From Gammaproteobacteria bacterium (GTDB lineage Bacteria; Pseudomonadota; Gammaproteobacteria; Nevskiales; Nevskiaceae): DNA of 64,000 nucleotides. The notes below the pieces were generated by a model. It did not search any database. It had not been told where the DNA came from and worked only from the letters and a program-made list of their open reading frames with translations. A program made the position numbers and the translations under genes. Position 1 is the first letter of the stretch, and the number at the start of each line of letters is the position of its first letter. This document shows positions 39,217-48,619 of the stretch, piece by piece. The DNA lies in contig JAHZLQ010000068.1 of NCBI GenBank assembly GCA_022599775.1, positions 124,001-188,000 of the forward strand, read 5' to 3'.

Positions 39217-41163
39217 ATGGGTAACTACGACGCGATCAAGGATCTGCACGCTGAGCGGCAGACCTTCTTCGTGCGCGCGCTGGTGGCGCTGATCGCCTGC
39301 GGCATCGCCATCGCCATCCTGGTGTCGCGTCTGGTCAGCCTGCAGGTGTTCCAGCATGCCGATTTTCTGACGCGCTCCAACGAAAATCGCATGCGGCTGG
39401 TGGTGGTGCCGCCGGTGCGCGGCCTGATCTTCGACCGCAATGGCGCGGTGCTGGCCGACAACGTACCGTCTTTCGTACTCGAACTGATCCCCGAACAGGT
39501 GGAGGACATAGACGACACACTCAAGCGTTTGTCGCGCATCGTCAGCCTCGACAACGAGGATATGGAACGCTTTCGCGACCGGCTTCGGCGCACGCCGCGC
39601 TATCGCGGAGTACCGATCCGCACGCGCCTGACGATGGACGAAGTGGCCCGCTTCGAGATCAACCGCCACGACTTCTCCGGCGTCGATATCCGCGCGGGGC
39701 TGACGCGGCGCTATCCGCTCGGCGAGTCGGCGGCCCACGTGGTCGGCTACGTCGGCGGCGTCTCGGAGGAGGAACTGCGGGAATTCGGCGCCGAGGGCTA
39801 TCGCGGCACTACGCATATCGGCAAGAACGGTGTGGAACGTAGCCACGAAGTGGACTTGCACGGCAAGGTCGGCGCGAAAATCGTCGAAACCAACGCCACC
39901 GGCCGGCCGTTGCGTGATCTCAACTACGATCGCGGGGCGCCGGGCCAGAGCCTTTATCTGACCGTGGACGCGCAACTGCAGGTGGCCGCCGAGGCTGCAC
40001 TGGGCGACCGCGAAGGTGCCGTCGTCGCGATCCAGCCGAGCAGTGGCGAGGTGCTGGCGCTGGTGTCCAAGCCAGGATTCGACCCGCACCTGTTCGTCGA
40101 TGGCATCGGCTTCAAGACCTACAAGGCGCTCAACGACAACCCCACCAAGCCGCTGTTCAACCGCGCGCTGCAAGGCCAGTACCCGCCGGGCTCGACGATC
40201 AAACCGCTGATGGCGATGGCGGGGCTGGAATACGCCGTGACCACAGAGCATGAACGCGTGTTCTGTCCCGGCTACTACGAATTGCCCGGGTCCAGCCGCA
40301 AGTATCGCGACTGGAAGCGACGCGGCCACGGCTGGATGGACATGGATCGCGCCATCGCCGAATCCTGCGATGTCTACTTCTACAAGCTCGCCGAACAGCT
40401 GGGGGTGGACCGGATCGAGGCCATGCTCTCGCAGTTCGGGCTGGGCTCGGCCACCGGTCTGGACCTGCCCGGTGAAAAAGGCGGCCTGCTGCCCTCCAGG
40501 GACTGGAAACGGGCCGCCAAGCGCGAGGCCTGGTATCCCGGGGAGACCTTGAACATCGGAATCGGTCAGGGATACATGATGATGACGCCGGTACAGCTGG
40601 CGCAGGCCATGGCGCTGGTCGCAATGCGCGGACAAGGCTATGTACCGCACATCGTTCACGCCGAGGAAGACCCACTGAGCCATACCATGCGCCGCGTCGC
40701 TCCCACGCCGGTGCCGACCATCGAGACCCGCGACCCGCGCGCCTGGTCTGAGGTCATCCACGCCCTGATCGAGGTGACGACCACTCAGGGCGGCACCGGC
40801 TACCGCGCCTTTCATGATGCGCCCTACCTTGCGGCCGGCAAGAGCGGTTCCGCCCAGGTCGCAGGACTCGCCCAGGATGAAGCGGCCCCCGAGCTCTCGT
40901 CCGTACCGAAGCATCTACGCGATCACGCGCTGTTCGTCGCCTTTGCACCGGTTGAATCACCGCAGATTGCGGTCGCAGTGATCGTCGAACACGGTGGCGG
41001 AGGCGGGGCCGTGGCCGGGCCGGTGGTCCGGGCGGTGATCGACGACTGGCTGCTGCGCGACGCCGATCCAACGGCGGACGCCGATGCCGGGAATGCAGCC
41101 GGCGCGACGGTCGTTACGCCGGCGGCGGCCGCGGTGACGACCGCACCGGGAGGTGCCGGGTGA
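39217..41163 (+). CDS. mrdA: Penicillin-binding protein 2 (elongation transpeptidase)
   Basis: This 648-aa class B PBP has an N-terminal TM helix (18-38), a pedestal domain (60-240), and a transpeptidase with nucleophile Ser326 in STIK, the SCD motif at 383-385 and KSG at 542-544. It crosslinks lateral-wall peptidoglycan with RodA. The final 30 residues are Ala/Thr/Val-rich and probably unstructured. It is separated from mreD by 151 bases of C-rich sequence (including a CCTCCCC...GGGCGAGGGG imperfect hairpin at about 39157-39183), so a local repeat or a processing site is possible there. The stop overlaps rodA. Confidence 0.96.
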   Translation: MGNYDAIKDLHAERQTFFVRALVALIACGIAIAILVSRLVSLQVFQHADFLTRSNENRMRLVVVPPVRGLIFDRNGAVLADNVPSFVLELIPEQVEDIDDTLKRLSRIVSLDNEDMERFRDRLRRTPRYRGVPIRTRLTMDEVARFEINRHDFSGVDIRAGLTRRYPLGESAAHVVGYVGGVSEEELREFGAEGYRGTTHIGKNGVERSHEVDLHGKVGAKIVETNATGRPLRDLNYDRGAPGQSLYLTVDAQLQVAAEAALGDREGAVVAIQPSSGEVLALVSKPGFDPHLFVDGIGFKTYKALNDNPTKPLFNRALQGQYPPGSTIKPLMAMAGLEYAVTTEHERVFCPGYYELPGSSRKYRDWKRRGHGWMDMDRAIAESCDVYFYKLAEQLGVDRIEAMLSQFGLGSATGLDLPGEKGGLLPSRDWKRAAKREAWYPGETLNIGIGQGYMMMTPVQLAQAMALVAMRGQGYVPHIVHAEEDPLSHTMRRVAPTPVPTIETRDPRAWSEVIHALIEVTTTQGGTGYRAFHDAPYLAAGKSGSAQVAGLAQDEAAPELSSVPKHLRDHALFVAFAPVESPQIAVAVIVEHGGGGGAVAGPVVRAVIDDWLLRDADPTADADAGNAAGATVVTPAAAAVTTAPGGAG

Positions 41164-42275
41164 CGGAACTCGATGCCGCCCCGCGTTCGCAAATTGGCCT
41201 GCTGGCGCGACTGCATGTGGACGCCTGGCTTGCCGTGCTGCTGCTGGCCGTCTGTTCGGTCGGGCTGTTCGTGATCTACAGCGCAACCGGTAGCGACAGC
41301 GGCGCCGTGATTTCCCAAGTGCAGCGCATCGGCATGGGCATCGTCGCGCTGCTGATCTGCGCGCAGGCGCCGCCCGAGCTGTATCGCAACTTTGCCCCCT
41401 ATCTGTATGCCGCCGGCCTGCTGCTGCTGCTGGCCGTGCTGGTGCTCGGCGACCACTCCAAGGGTGCGCAGCGCTGGCTGGACCTCGGCGTCGTGCGCTT
41501 CCAGCCGTCGGAGATCATGAAGATCGCGGTGCCGATGATGGTGGCCAGCTACCTGCACGGCAGCAACATTCCGCCGCGCCTGCAGACCCTGGCCGGCGCC
41601 GTCGTTCTGGTGGCGGTGCCGACCGCGCTGGTGGCGGTGCAACCCGATCTCGGCACCTCGCTGCTGGTGGTCGCCGCGGGGGGATTCGTGCTGTTCTTCG
41701 GCGGTCTGTCATGGCGCTGGATCGCGTCGGTGGTGGGACTGGCCACGGCGGCCGCGCCGATCGTGTGGATGAACATGCGCGAATACCAGCAGCAACGTGT
41801 ACTGACGTTTCTCGACCCATCCAGCGACCCGCTCGGTGCCGGCTATCACATCACCCAGTCCAAGATCGCGATCGGCTCGGGCGGCATTTTCGGCAAGGGC
41901 TGGCTCAACGGCACCCAGGCCAGCTTGGATTTCCTGCCCGAATCCCATACCGACTTCATCTTTGCGGTGTTCGCGGAGGAAATGGGTCTGCTCGGCGTAC
42001 TCGCACTGCTGACGCTGTACACGCTGATCGTGGCGCGCGGCCTGGTCATCGCCCTGCGGGGGCAGGACACCTTCCAGCGGATTCTCGCCGGCGGCCTGTC
42101 GCTGACGTTCTTTCTGTACGTGTTCATCAACATCGGCATGGTGATGGGCCTGATGCCGGTGGTGGGCGTACCCTTGCCGCTGGTCTCCTTTGGCGGAACG
42201 TCCATGGTCAGCCTGATGGCCGGCTTCGGTATCCTCATGAGCATCCAGACCCACCGCAAACTGATCTCGAGCTAA
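41160..42275 (+). CDS. rodA: SEDS peptidoglycan polymerase RodA
   Basis: This 371-aa SEDS family membrane glycosyltransferase has about ten TM helices. The signatures RFQPSEIMKIAVPMM, QPDLGTSLL and ESHTDFIFAVFAEEMG are present. The start is GTG at 41160, overlapping the mrdA stop (GTGA), and the stop overlaps mltB (TAATG). It works as a polymerase paired with PBP2. Confidence 0.96.
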   Translation: MTELDAAPRSQIGLLARLHVDAWLAVLLLAVCSVGLFVIYSATGSDSGAVISQVQRIGMGIVALLICAQAPPELYRNFAPYLYAAGLLLLLAVLVLGDHSKGAQRWLDLGVVRFQPSEIMKIAVPMMVASYLHGSNIPPRLQTLAGAVVLVAVPTALVAVQPDLGTSLLVVAAGGFVLFFGGLSWRWIASVVGLATAAAPIVWMNMREYQQQRVLTFLDPSSDPLGAGYHITQSKIAIGSGGIFGKGWLNGTQASLDFLPESHTDFIFAVFAEEMGLLGVLALLTLYTLIVARGLVIALRGQDTFQRILAGGLSLTFFLYVFINIGMVMGLMPVVGVPLPLVSFGGTSMVSLMAGFGILMSIQTHRKLISS

Positions 42276-43309
42276 TGCACTCCATGACTAGACGCCCCCC
42301 CGGGAAAACACTCCTGCTGACGCTCGCGCTGCTTGCCCCGGTCATGGCGTTCGCCGATTACAGCGGCAACCCGCGCGCCGCCGAACTCAAGCGGATTCTG
42401 GCCGACGACTACGCGTTCTCGGGCGCCGATCTGGCGGCGGTCGATCAAGCGCTCAGGAAGGCCGAGCGCGTGCCGCGCCTGATCGAAAAGGAGCAGACCG
42501 CCAAGGAGAAAACCCTGACCTGGACCGGCTACCGCCCGATTCATGTCAACGACGCCAATGTGCGCCGCGGCGTCGCGTTCATGAATGAATACGAAAGCTG
42601 GTTGGAACGTGCGCACCGCGAATATGGCGTCGCACCGGCGGTGATCGCCGCGATCCTCGGCGTGGAAACCAAGTTCGGCGGCTATACTGGACCGCACCGC
42701 GTGCTCGACGCGCTGAGCACCCAGGGTTTCGAACACCCGACCCGCTCCGACTTCTTCTTCAGCGAACTGGTGGCGTTCTTCGTGCTGTGCCACGAGCAGC
42801 AGCGCCAGCCCGAAGACATGCTGGGTTCCTACGCCGGCGCCATGGGCGCAGCGCAGTTCATGCCGAGCAACTACCGACGGCTGGCCGTCGACTTCGACGG
42901 TGACGGCGATACTGACCTGTGGAGTCTGCCGGACGCGATCGGCTCGATCGCCAACTACCTCATCAAGTACCGACCGCAGGTGGCCTGGCAGCGAGACCAG
43001 CCCTTGATCGCACCGCTGCGGCCCACAACCGGTTTCCGCGCGCCGGCGGACGCGGTCAACACCAAGCTGCCATCCGAGACGCTCGGACAATTGCGCGAGT
43101 CCGGCGCCCACATCGACGCCGAACTGGACGACGCCACGGCGGCCGGCATACTCGAACTCAAGCTCGACAGCGGTCAGCATGAATATTGGGCGGGCCTCAA
43201 CAATTTCTATGCGGTGATGAGCTACAACCCGAGGGTCTACTACGCCATGTCGGTGACTCAACTGGCCGAAGCGCTGAGCCAGGCACGCAGCGAACAAGCC
43301 GCTCGATGA
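42275..43309 (+). CDS. mltB: Membrane-bound lytic transglycosylase B family
   Basis: This 344-aa protein has a signal peptide (MTRRPPGKTLLLTLALLAPVMAFA), with no lipobox Cys, so it is probably a soluble periplasmic MltB/SltB-type enzyme. The catalytic Glu is in GVETKFGGYTGPHRV, followed by GAMGAAQFMPSNY and a calcium-binding-like DFDGDGDTDLW. It cleaves glycan strands to give anhydro ends. The ATG at 42275 overlaps the rodA stop; a second ATG 9 bases on is possible. Confidence 0.93.
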   Translation: MHSMTRRPPGKTLLLTLALLAPVMAFADYSGNPRAAELKRILADDYAFSGADLAAVDQALRKAERVPRLIEKEQTAKEKTLTWTGYRPIHVNDANVRRGVAFMNEYESWLERAHREYGVAPAVIAAILGVETKFGGYTGPHRVLDALSTQGFEHPTRSDFFFSELVAFFVLCHEQQRQPEDMLGSYAGAMGAAQFMPSNYRRLAVDFDGDGDTDLWSLPDAIGSIANYLIKYRPQVAWQRDQPLIAPLRPTTGFRAPADAVNTKLPSETLGQLRESGAHIDAELDDATAAGILELKLDSGQHEYWAGLNNFYAVMSYNPRVYYAMSVTQLAEALSQARSEQAAR

Positions 43310-44151
43310 AGCCGTGGCGGCTCGCGCTGCTGGGCCCGCTGCTGTGGCTGAGCGCCTGCGCCGGGCCGCGCGCGCTGTCCGACGGACCGCCACCAGCGGG
43401 CGACATTCCCGCGCCGCTACGCTCCGACGCCGCCACGGACGAAATCAAGGACGCCGTGCCTCGCGCCGAGCCGCGCAGCAAGTACGGCAATCCGCCGTCC
43501 TACAGCGTCTATGGCAAGACCTACTACGTGCTGGCCAGCGCCGAAAACTTCCGCGAACGCGGCCGTGCCTCCTGGTATGGGCGCAAGTTTCACGGCCGCC
43601 GCACATCCAGTGGCGAGCCCTACGACATGTACGCGATGACGGCCGCGCACAAGACTCTGCCGCTGCCGTGCTACGTGCGCGTGCACAATCTGGACAACGG
43701 ACGGGAGGCGATCGTGCGCGTCAACGACCGTGGTCCGTTCCACGACGGTCGCGTGATCGACCTTTCGTACGCGGCAGCGCTCAAGCTCGGCGTCGTCGGC
43801 GCCGGCTCGGCCAATGTCGAGATCGAGACGATCGACCCCCGTGCGCCGCGTACGCAGTTCGCCGCAAGCACACCGGGACCTCCAGCCGTGCAACGGCCGC
43901 CCGTTCCGATCAATGACACGACACCGCACTACCTGCAGGCCGGCAGTTTCAGCGATCCGGTCAATGCCGTCGCGCTGCGCGAGCAGCTCGGCAGCATCGG
44001 CATCCAGCAGGTGGAAATTCGTGTCGAGGAGATCGCGGACAGTCACATGCACCGCGTTTTGATCGGACCCTTTGCTCAGGAGTCCGAACTGGAAGCGACG
44101 CGCGACCAATTGCTGGTCCATCGTTTTTCGGCAATTCCCGTAATTCGGTGA
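43306..44151 (+). CDS. rlpA: Rare lipoprotein A (DPBB + SPOR)
   Basis: This 281-aa protein has the lipobox LSAC (Cys18), a double-psi beta-barrel (about 88-175: RASWYGRKFHGRRTSSGEPYD, VNDRGPFHDGRVIDLS) and a C-terminal SPOR domain (HYLQAGSF...RVLIGPF). RlpA proteins cleave or bind denuded glycans near septa. The start overlaps the mltB stop as ATGA. Confidence 0.94.
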   Translation: MKPWRLALLGPLLWLSACAGPRALSDGPPPAGDIPAPLRSDAATDEIKDAVPRAEPRSKYGNPPSYSVYGKTYYVLASAENFRERGRASWYGRKFHGRRTSSGEPYDMYAMTAAHKTLPLPCYVRVHNLDNGREAIVRVNDRGPFHDGRVIDLSYAAALKLGVVGAGSANVEIETIDPRAPRTQFAASTPGPPAVQRPPVPINDTTPHYLQAGSFSDPVNAVALREQLGSIGIQQVEIRVEEIADSHMHRVLIGPFAQESELEATRDQLLVHRFSAIPVIR

Positions 44152-44238
44152 GGTGATCGGCGCCGACATTCGCTGCACAAGCATTAACATGGGCAAGATT
44201 CGCCCCCATTCCCGTTCGAGTCCCCCCGCTTCGAAAGC

Positions 44239-45405
44239 ATGAAAATCAAACTCTTTTCGCTACGCTCGCTCCTCATTCCGCTGGCCCTGCTCAGTCTGTG
44301 GCCACTCGCCACGGCCGCGCAAAGCGTACCCCCGCCCCCCAATCTGGATGTCAAGAGCTGGATTCTGCTCGACGCGCAGACCGGGCAGGTTCTGACCGGC
44401 AGTGACTACGACGAGCGCGTCGAGCCCGCAAGCATCACCAAGGTGATGACCACCTACGTGATCTACGACGAGATCGCGCAGGACCGGATGCACCTCGATG
44501 ATGACGTGCTGATCAGTGAAAAGGCCTGGCGTCAGGGCATCGACTCCAGCGAATCGCGCATGTTTCTGGACGTGGGCTCGCACGTGAAGGTCGAGGACCT
44601 GCTGCGCGGCATCGTCATCCAGTCCGGCAACGACGCCAGCATCGCCATGGCCGAACACGTGGCCGGCACCGAGGAGGCCTTCGCCAGCCTGATGAACCAG
44701 CATGCCAAGCAACTCGGCATGAAGAATTCGCATTTCGTGAATTCCACCGGCCTGCCGGACCCGGAGCACTACACCAGCGCTCATGACATCGCGCTGCTGG
44801 TGCGCGCGCTGATCAAGAATTTTCCAGACGACTACGCGATGTATTCGCAGAAGGAATTCACCTACAACGGCATCAAGCAGCGCAACCGCAATGGCCTGCT
44901 GTGGCGTGATTCGACGATCGATGGCGTCAAGACCGGCCACACCTCCAAGGCCGGCTACTGCCTCGCCACCAGCGCGGTGCGCGATGGCCGCCGCCTGATC
45001 GGCGTGGTCATGGGCGCCGGCAGCTGGAATGGCCGCGAGCAGTCCAGCCTCGCCATCCTCAACTACGGCTTCCGCTTCTTCGATACGGTGAAGCTCTACG
45101 AGGCGGGATCGCCGATCCAGACCCTGCGCATCTTCAAGGGCGCGACCGAGGAGCTGCCGGTCGGCACCATCGACACGCTGGCCGTCAGCATTCCGCGCGG
45201 CGCACAAGACAAGCTGTCGGTGCAGGCAGACGTACAGCAGCCGCTGATCGCACCGGTGCAGGCCGGGCAGACGCTGGGTACGGTCACCGTCAGCCTGGAT
45301 GGAGACACACTGCTACAGGAACCGCTGGTCGCGCTGCAGGAAGTTCCCGAAGGCGGCCTCTGGGACAAACTGGTGGACGAGGTCCGTCTGCGCTTCTTCG
45401 AGTGA
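44239..45405 (+). CDS. dacA: D-Ala-D-Ala carboxypeptidase (PBP5/6 family)
   Basis: This 388-aa protein has a signal peptide ending ATAAQ, the motifs SITK (Ser65-Lys68), SGN (129-131) and KTG (231-233), and a C-terminal beta domain with an amphipathic end (LWDKLVDEVRLRFFE) for membrane association. It trims pentapeptides. GAAAG precedes the ATG. A 87-base gap from rlpA may hold an extra promoter, not clearly visible. Confidence 0.95.
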   Translation: MKIKLFSLRSLLIPLALLSLWPLATAAQSVPPPPNLDVKSWILLDAQTGQVLTGSDYDERVEPASITKVMTTYVIYDEIAQDRMHLDDDVLISEKAWRQGIDSSESRMFLDVGSHVKVEDLLRGIVIQSGNDASIAMAEHVAGTEEAFASLMNQHAKQLGMKNSHFVNSTGLPDPEHYTSAHDIALLVRALIKNFPDDYAMYSQKEFTYNGIKQRNRNGLLWRDSTIDGVKTGHTSKAGYCLATSAVRDGRRLIGVVMGAGSWNGREQSSLAILNYGFRFFDTVKLYEAGSPIQTLRIFKGATEELPVGTIDTLAVSIPRGAQDKLSVQADVQQPLIAPVQAGQTLGTVTVSLDGDTLLQEPLVALQEVPEGGLWDKLVDEVRLRFFE

Positions 45406-45408
45406 GCC

Positions 45409-45672
45409 ATGGCCGACCCTGCCCCGCCGAAACTGACGTACCCCTGCCGCTTTCCGATCAAGGCGTTCCTGCGTCCCGATAGTGGCGCGGAAAGCCGTGT
45501 CCGGCGTGTGGTGCAGGACGCGATCGGCGTGCCCTCGCAAATCAGCCGCCAATTGTCCGGCCAGGGCAACTACACCTGCCTGACGTTCGACTTCGTCGCC
45601 GACAGTGAGGACCACGTGGCCCGCGTGCGTGCGGTTCTGCGCGCGGAACCGGCGGTATTGATGTCTCTGTGA
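45409..45672 (+). CDS. ybeD: DUF493 protein YbeD
   Basis: This 87-aa protein has an ACT-like ferredoxin fold, with the family sequence LTYPCRFPIKAF and GNYTCLTFDF. It is always found between dacA and lipB in gammaproteobacteria; molecular role unclear. It starts 3 bases after the dacA stop and overlaps lipB. Confidence 0.92.
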   Translation: MADPAPPKLTYPCRFPIKAFLRPDSGAESRVRRVVQDAIGVPSQISRQLSGQGNYTCLTFDFVADSEDHVARVRAVLRAEPAVLMSL

Positions 45673-46304
45673 GCGCCGCAGGCGCCGACGCGCCCCTGGT
45701 TCTTTCGCTGGGTCAGCAGCCCTATACCGAAACCTTCACGGCGATGCGCGCGTTCACCGAATCCCGCCAACGCGGCTCGCGTGACGAAATCTGGCTGCTT
45801 GAGCACCCGCGCGTGTTCACGCTCGGTCAGGCCGGCAAACCCGAGCACCTGCTGGCGCCCGGCGACATTCCGGTGGTGCAGAGCAATCGGGGGGGGCAGG
45901 TCACCTATCACGGCCCAGGGCAACTGGTGGCCTATGTGATGCTGGATCTGCAAGGCCGCGGCTACGGCATTCGCAGCCTGGTCACTCGCATAGAGAATGC
46001 ACTGATCGCCTGCATGGCTGATTTCGGCATTACCGCAAGCGCGCGTCGGGATGCGCCCGGTGTCTATCTGGACGACGGTCGCAAACTGGCCTCGCTGGGT
46101 CTGCGCGTCAGTCGCGGCTTCTGCTATCACGGTCTGGCGCTCAACGTTGCGATGAACCTCGAACCGTTTCAGCGCATCAATCCCTGCGGCTATGCGGGTT
46201 TGCAGGTGGCACAGCTGTCGGAAATCGGCGGACCGAAGACGGTTATCGACGCGGAGCATTCGCTGATCCCCCATCTAAGGGATTTTCTGTACGCGCCTGA
46301 TTGA
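45669..46304 (+). CDS. lipB: Octanoyl-[ACP]:protein transferase LipB
   Basis: This 211-aa protein starts at GTG (45669) overlapping the ybeD stop (GTGA). It transfers octanoate to lipoyl domains. The conserved GGQVTYHGPGQLVAY loop, the catalytic Lys in RKLASLGLRV and Cys in INPCGYAGL are present. Commonly lipA follows lipB; here the next gene is mlaF, so lipA must lie elsewhere. Confidence 0.95.
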   Translation: MSAAGADAPLVLSLGQQPYTETFTAMRAFTESRQRGSRDEIWLLEHPRVFTLGQAGKPEHLLAPGDIPVVQSNRGGQVTYHGPGQLVAYVMLDLQGRGYGIRSLVTRIENALIACMADFGITASARRDAPGVYLDDGRKLASLGLRVSRGFCYHGLALNVAMNLEPFQRINPCGYAGLQVAQLSEIGGPKTVIDAEHSLIPHLRDFLYAPD

Positions 46305-46534
46305 GGCACAATATCTGCCTAAGCAGCATTTTTGTCCGCCAACAATAAACTCAGAATCGGCAGAACCGCATTCCATTCAAAACGCCATGAAGCAGTTCAG
46401 GTGGGGTTCAGCCCGTCACGGTTTACCATCCGGCCGCCGCACGCCCGTCCAAGCTGGCGTGCCAGCGGGGCATTGGGCATGCGACAATTGCCTGTGACTA
46501 TCGTCCACCCGAATTCCATTCAAGGCCTGACACA

Positions 46535-47353
46535 ATGACAGCTCATTCAGCTGACGACGCCCTCGTGCGTGTGCGCGGCCTGCACTTCGCCTACGGTTCG
46601 CGTCTGATCTATGACGGAATCGATGTCGACATTCCGCGTGGCAAGGTCACCGCGATCATGGGGCCATCCGGCACTGGCAAGACCACCTTGCTGCGCCTGA
46701 TCGGCGGCCAGTGGCGTCCGGACGCCGGCACCGTGGAGTTCGATGGCGTGAATGTCCACAAGCAGTCGCGCGGCCAGTTGTTCGAGATGCGCAAACGCCT
46801 CGGCATGCTGTTTCAGTCCGGCGCCCTGCTGACCGACCTGACGGTGTTCGAGAACGTCGCCTTTCCGCTGCGAGAGCACACCGATCTGCCGGAATCGATG
46901 ATCCGCGATCTGGTGCTGATGAAGCTGGAGGCCGTAGGTCTGCGTGGCGCGCGCGATCTCGCCCCGGACGAGCTCTCGGGCGGCATGGCACGACGCGTCG
47001 CGCTGGCGCGGGCAATCGCGCTCGACCCCGCCATGGTCATGTATGACGAACCCTTCACCGGCCAGGACCCGATTTCCATGGGCGTGCTGATGCGGCTTGT
47101 GCGGACGCTCAACGACGCCCTGAACCTGACTTCGATCGTGGTCTCGCATGACGTCAACGAGGTATTGTCGATCAGCGACCACGTCTACGTGGTTTCCGCC
47201 GGCAAGGTCGTCGCCAGCGGCTCACCGGATGAGGTCCGCAATGCGGGCTCCGAATGGGTCAAGCAGTTCGTGGACGGCCTGCCGGACGGCCCGGTCCCGT
47301 TCCACTACAAGGCCGGCGACTACGCCGAGGAACTGATGGGAGCGGCCAAATGA
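46535..47353 (+). CDS. mlaF: Phospholipid transport ATPase MlaF
   Basis: This 272-aa ABC ATPase has Walker A GPSGTGKTT, signature LSGGMARRVALARA and Walker B AMVMYDEPFTGQDP. It drives MlaE in retrograde/anterograde phospholipid movement that keeps the outer membrane asymmetric. A 230-base gap upstream holds two ATTCCATTCAA copies (46370-46380, 46513-46523). Its stop overlaps mlaE. Confidence 0.95.
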   Translation: MTAHSADDALVRVRGLHFAYGSRLIYDGIDVDIPRGKVTAIMGPSGTGKTTLLRLIGGQWRPDAGTVEFDGVNVHKQSRGQLFEMRKRLGMLFQSGALLTDLTVFENVAFPLREHTDLPESMIRDLVLMKLEAVGLRGARDLAPDELSGGMARRVALARAIALDPAMVMYDEPFTGQDPISMGVLMRLVRTLNDALNLTSIVVSHDVNEVLSISDHVYVVSAGKVVASGSPDEVRNAGSEWVKQFVDGLPDGPVPFHYKAGDYAEELMGAAK

Positions 47354-48120
47354 GTTCGCTGCTCACGATACTCGGCAATTTCTCGGCCGGAGCCGGACGC
47401 GCCGTACTGTTCTGGTTCGGCATCCTGGCCGCGATACCCGGCGCCCTGCTGCGGCCGCGCGTGATCATCCGTCAGTTCTATGACAGCGCCGTACTGTCGC
47501 AGATCATCATCGTAGTATCCGGTTCGTTCATCGGCATGGTGCTCGCGCTGCAGGGATACCGCACGCTGGTCAACTTCGGCGCCGAATCTTCGTTGGGTGT
47601 CTTTGTGGCGCTGGTCATCATCCGCGAACTGGGGCCGGTGGTCACCGCCCTGCTGTACGCGGGCCGCGCCGGATCGTCGATGGCCGCCGAAGTCGGTCTG
47701 ATGCGTGCAACCGAGCAGCTGTCCGGCATGGAAATGATGGCGGTGGATCCGATGAAACGCGTCATTGCGCCGCGCTATATCGCCGGCGTGCTGGCGATGC
47801 CGCTGCTGACCGCGATCTTCACGGTGATGGCGATCGGCATCGCCGGCGGCTACGCGGTCGGCGTGGTGCTGCTGGGCGTGGACGACGGCTCTTACTGGTC
47901 GCAGATCCAGTCGAGCGTCGACCTGCGCGACATCGGTGACGCCGCGCTCAAGGCCCTGGTGTTCGGTCTGGTGGTGAACTGGATCGCGCTGTATCAGGGG
48001 TATCACGCGGCACCGAATTCCGAAGGTGTTTCACGCGCAACGACGACAACGGTCGTGTATTCGTCGCTGGCCATCCTCGGCCTCGACTTCGTGCTCACCG
48101 CCATGCTGTTCCAGAAGTAG
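47350..48120 (+). CDS. mlaE: Phospholipid transport permease MlaE
   Basis: This 256-aa permease has five or six TM segments and the family core VVTALLYAGRAGSSMAAEVGL and EQLSGMEMMAVDP. Its ATG overlaps the mlaF stop (ATGA). It forms the inner-membrane complex with MlaFBD. Confidence 0.95.
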   Translation: MSSLLTILGNFSAGAGRAVLFWFGILAAIPGALLRPRVIIRQFYDSAVLSQIIIVVSGSFIGMVLALQGYRTLVNFGAESSLGVFVALVIIRELGPVVTALLYAGRAGSSMAAEVGLMRATEQLSGMEMMAVDPMKRVIAPRYIAGVLAMPLLTAIFTVMAIGIAGGYAVGVVLLGVDDGSYWSQIQSSVDLRDIGDAALKALVFGLVVNWIALYQGYHAAPNSEGVSRATTTTVVYSSLAILGLDFVLTAMLFQK

Positions 48121-48135
48121 TTAGGGCTCCAAATC

Positions 48136-48615
48136 ATGCAATCACGTTCACTTGAGATTCTGGTCGGATTCTTCTTCGCGCTCGGCGTCGCGGCGATCTT
48201 CGTGCTCACCTTCCGTGTCGCCGGGCTGCAGAACGTGGGCGGCGGGCCGACCTACGAGGTTACCGCCATGTTCGAGAATATCGGCGGGCTCAAGCCGGGC
48301 GCCTCGGTGACGATGGCCGGCGTCAAGATCGGGCGCGTACGCAACATCGCGATCGACCGCACCACCTTCGAGGCGCGCGTGAAGATGGACCTCGCCGCCG
48401 ACTACGACAATATCCCCAAAGACTCCAACGCCAAGATTCTCACGGCGGGCCTGCTCGGCGAGCAGTACATCGGCTTCGAACCCGGTGGCGCGCTCGAATC
48501 TCTGGAGCAGGGTGACACCATCACCTTTACCCAAAGCGCCCTGGTATTGGAGAACCTCATCGGCCAGTTCCTCACGTCGATGACCCAAAAGGGTTCCAAC
48601 GAATCCAAGGAGTAA
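48136..48615 (+). CDS. mlaD: MCE-domain phospholipid-binding protein MlaD
   Basis: This 159-aa protein has one N-terminal TM helix (10-28) and a single MCE domain (about 40-118: YEVTAMFENIGGLKPGASV, ILTAGLLGEQYIGF). It forms the hexameric ring on MlaE in the periplasm. Confidence 0.94.
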   Translation: MQSRSLEILVGFFFALGVAAIFVLTFRVAGLQNVGGGPTYEVTAMFENIGGLKPGASVTMAGVKIGRVRNIAIDRTTFEARVKMDLAADYDNIPKDSNAKILTAGLLGEQYIGFEPGGALESLEQGDTITFTQSALVLENLIGQFLTSMTQKGSNESKE

Positions 48616-48619
48616 CCGC

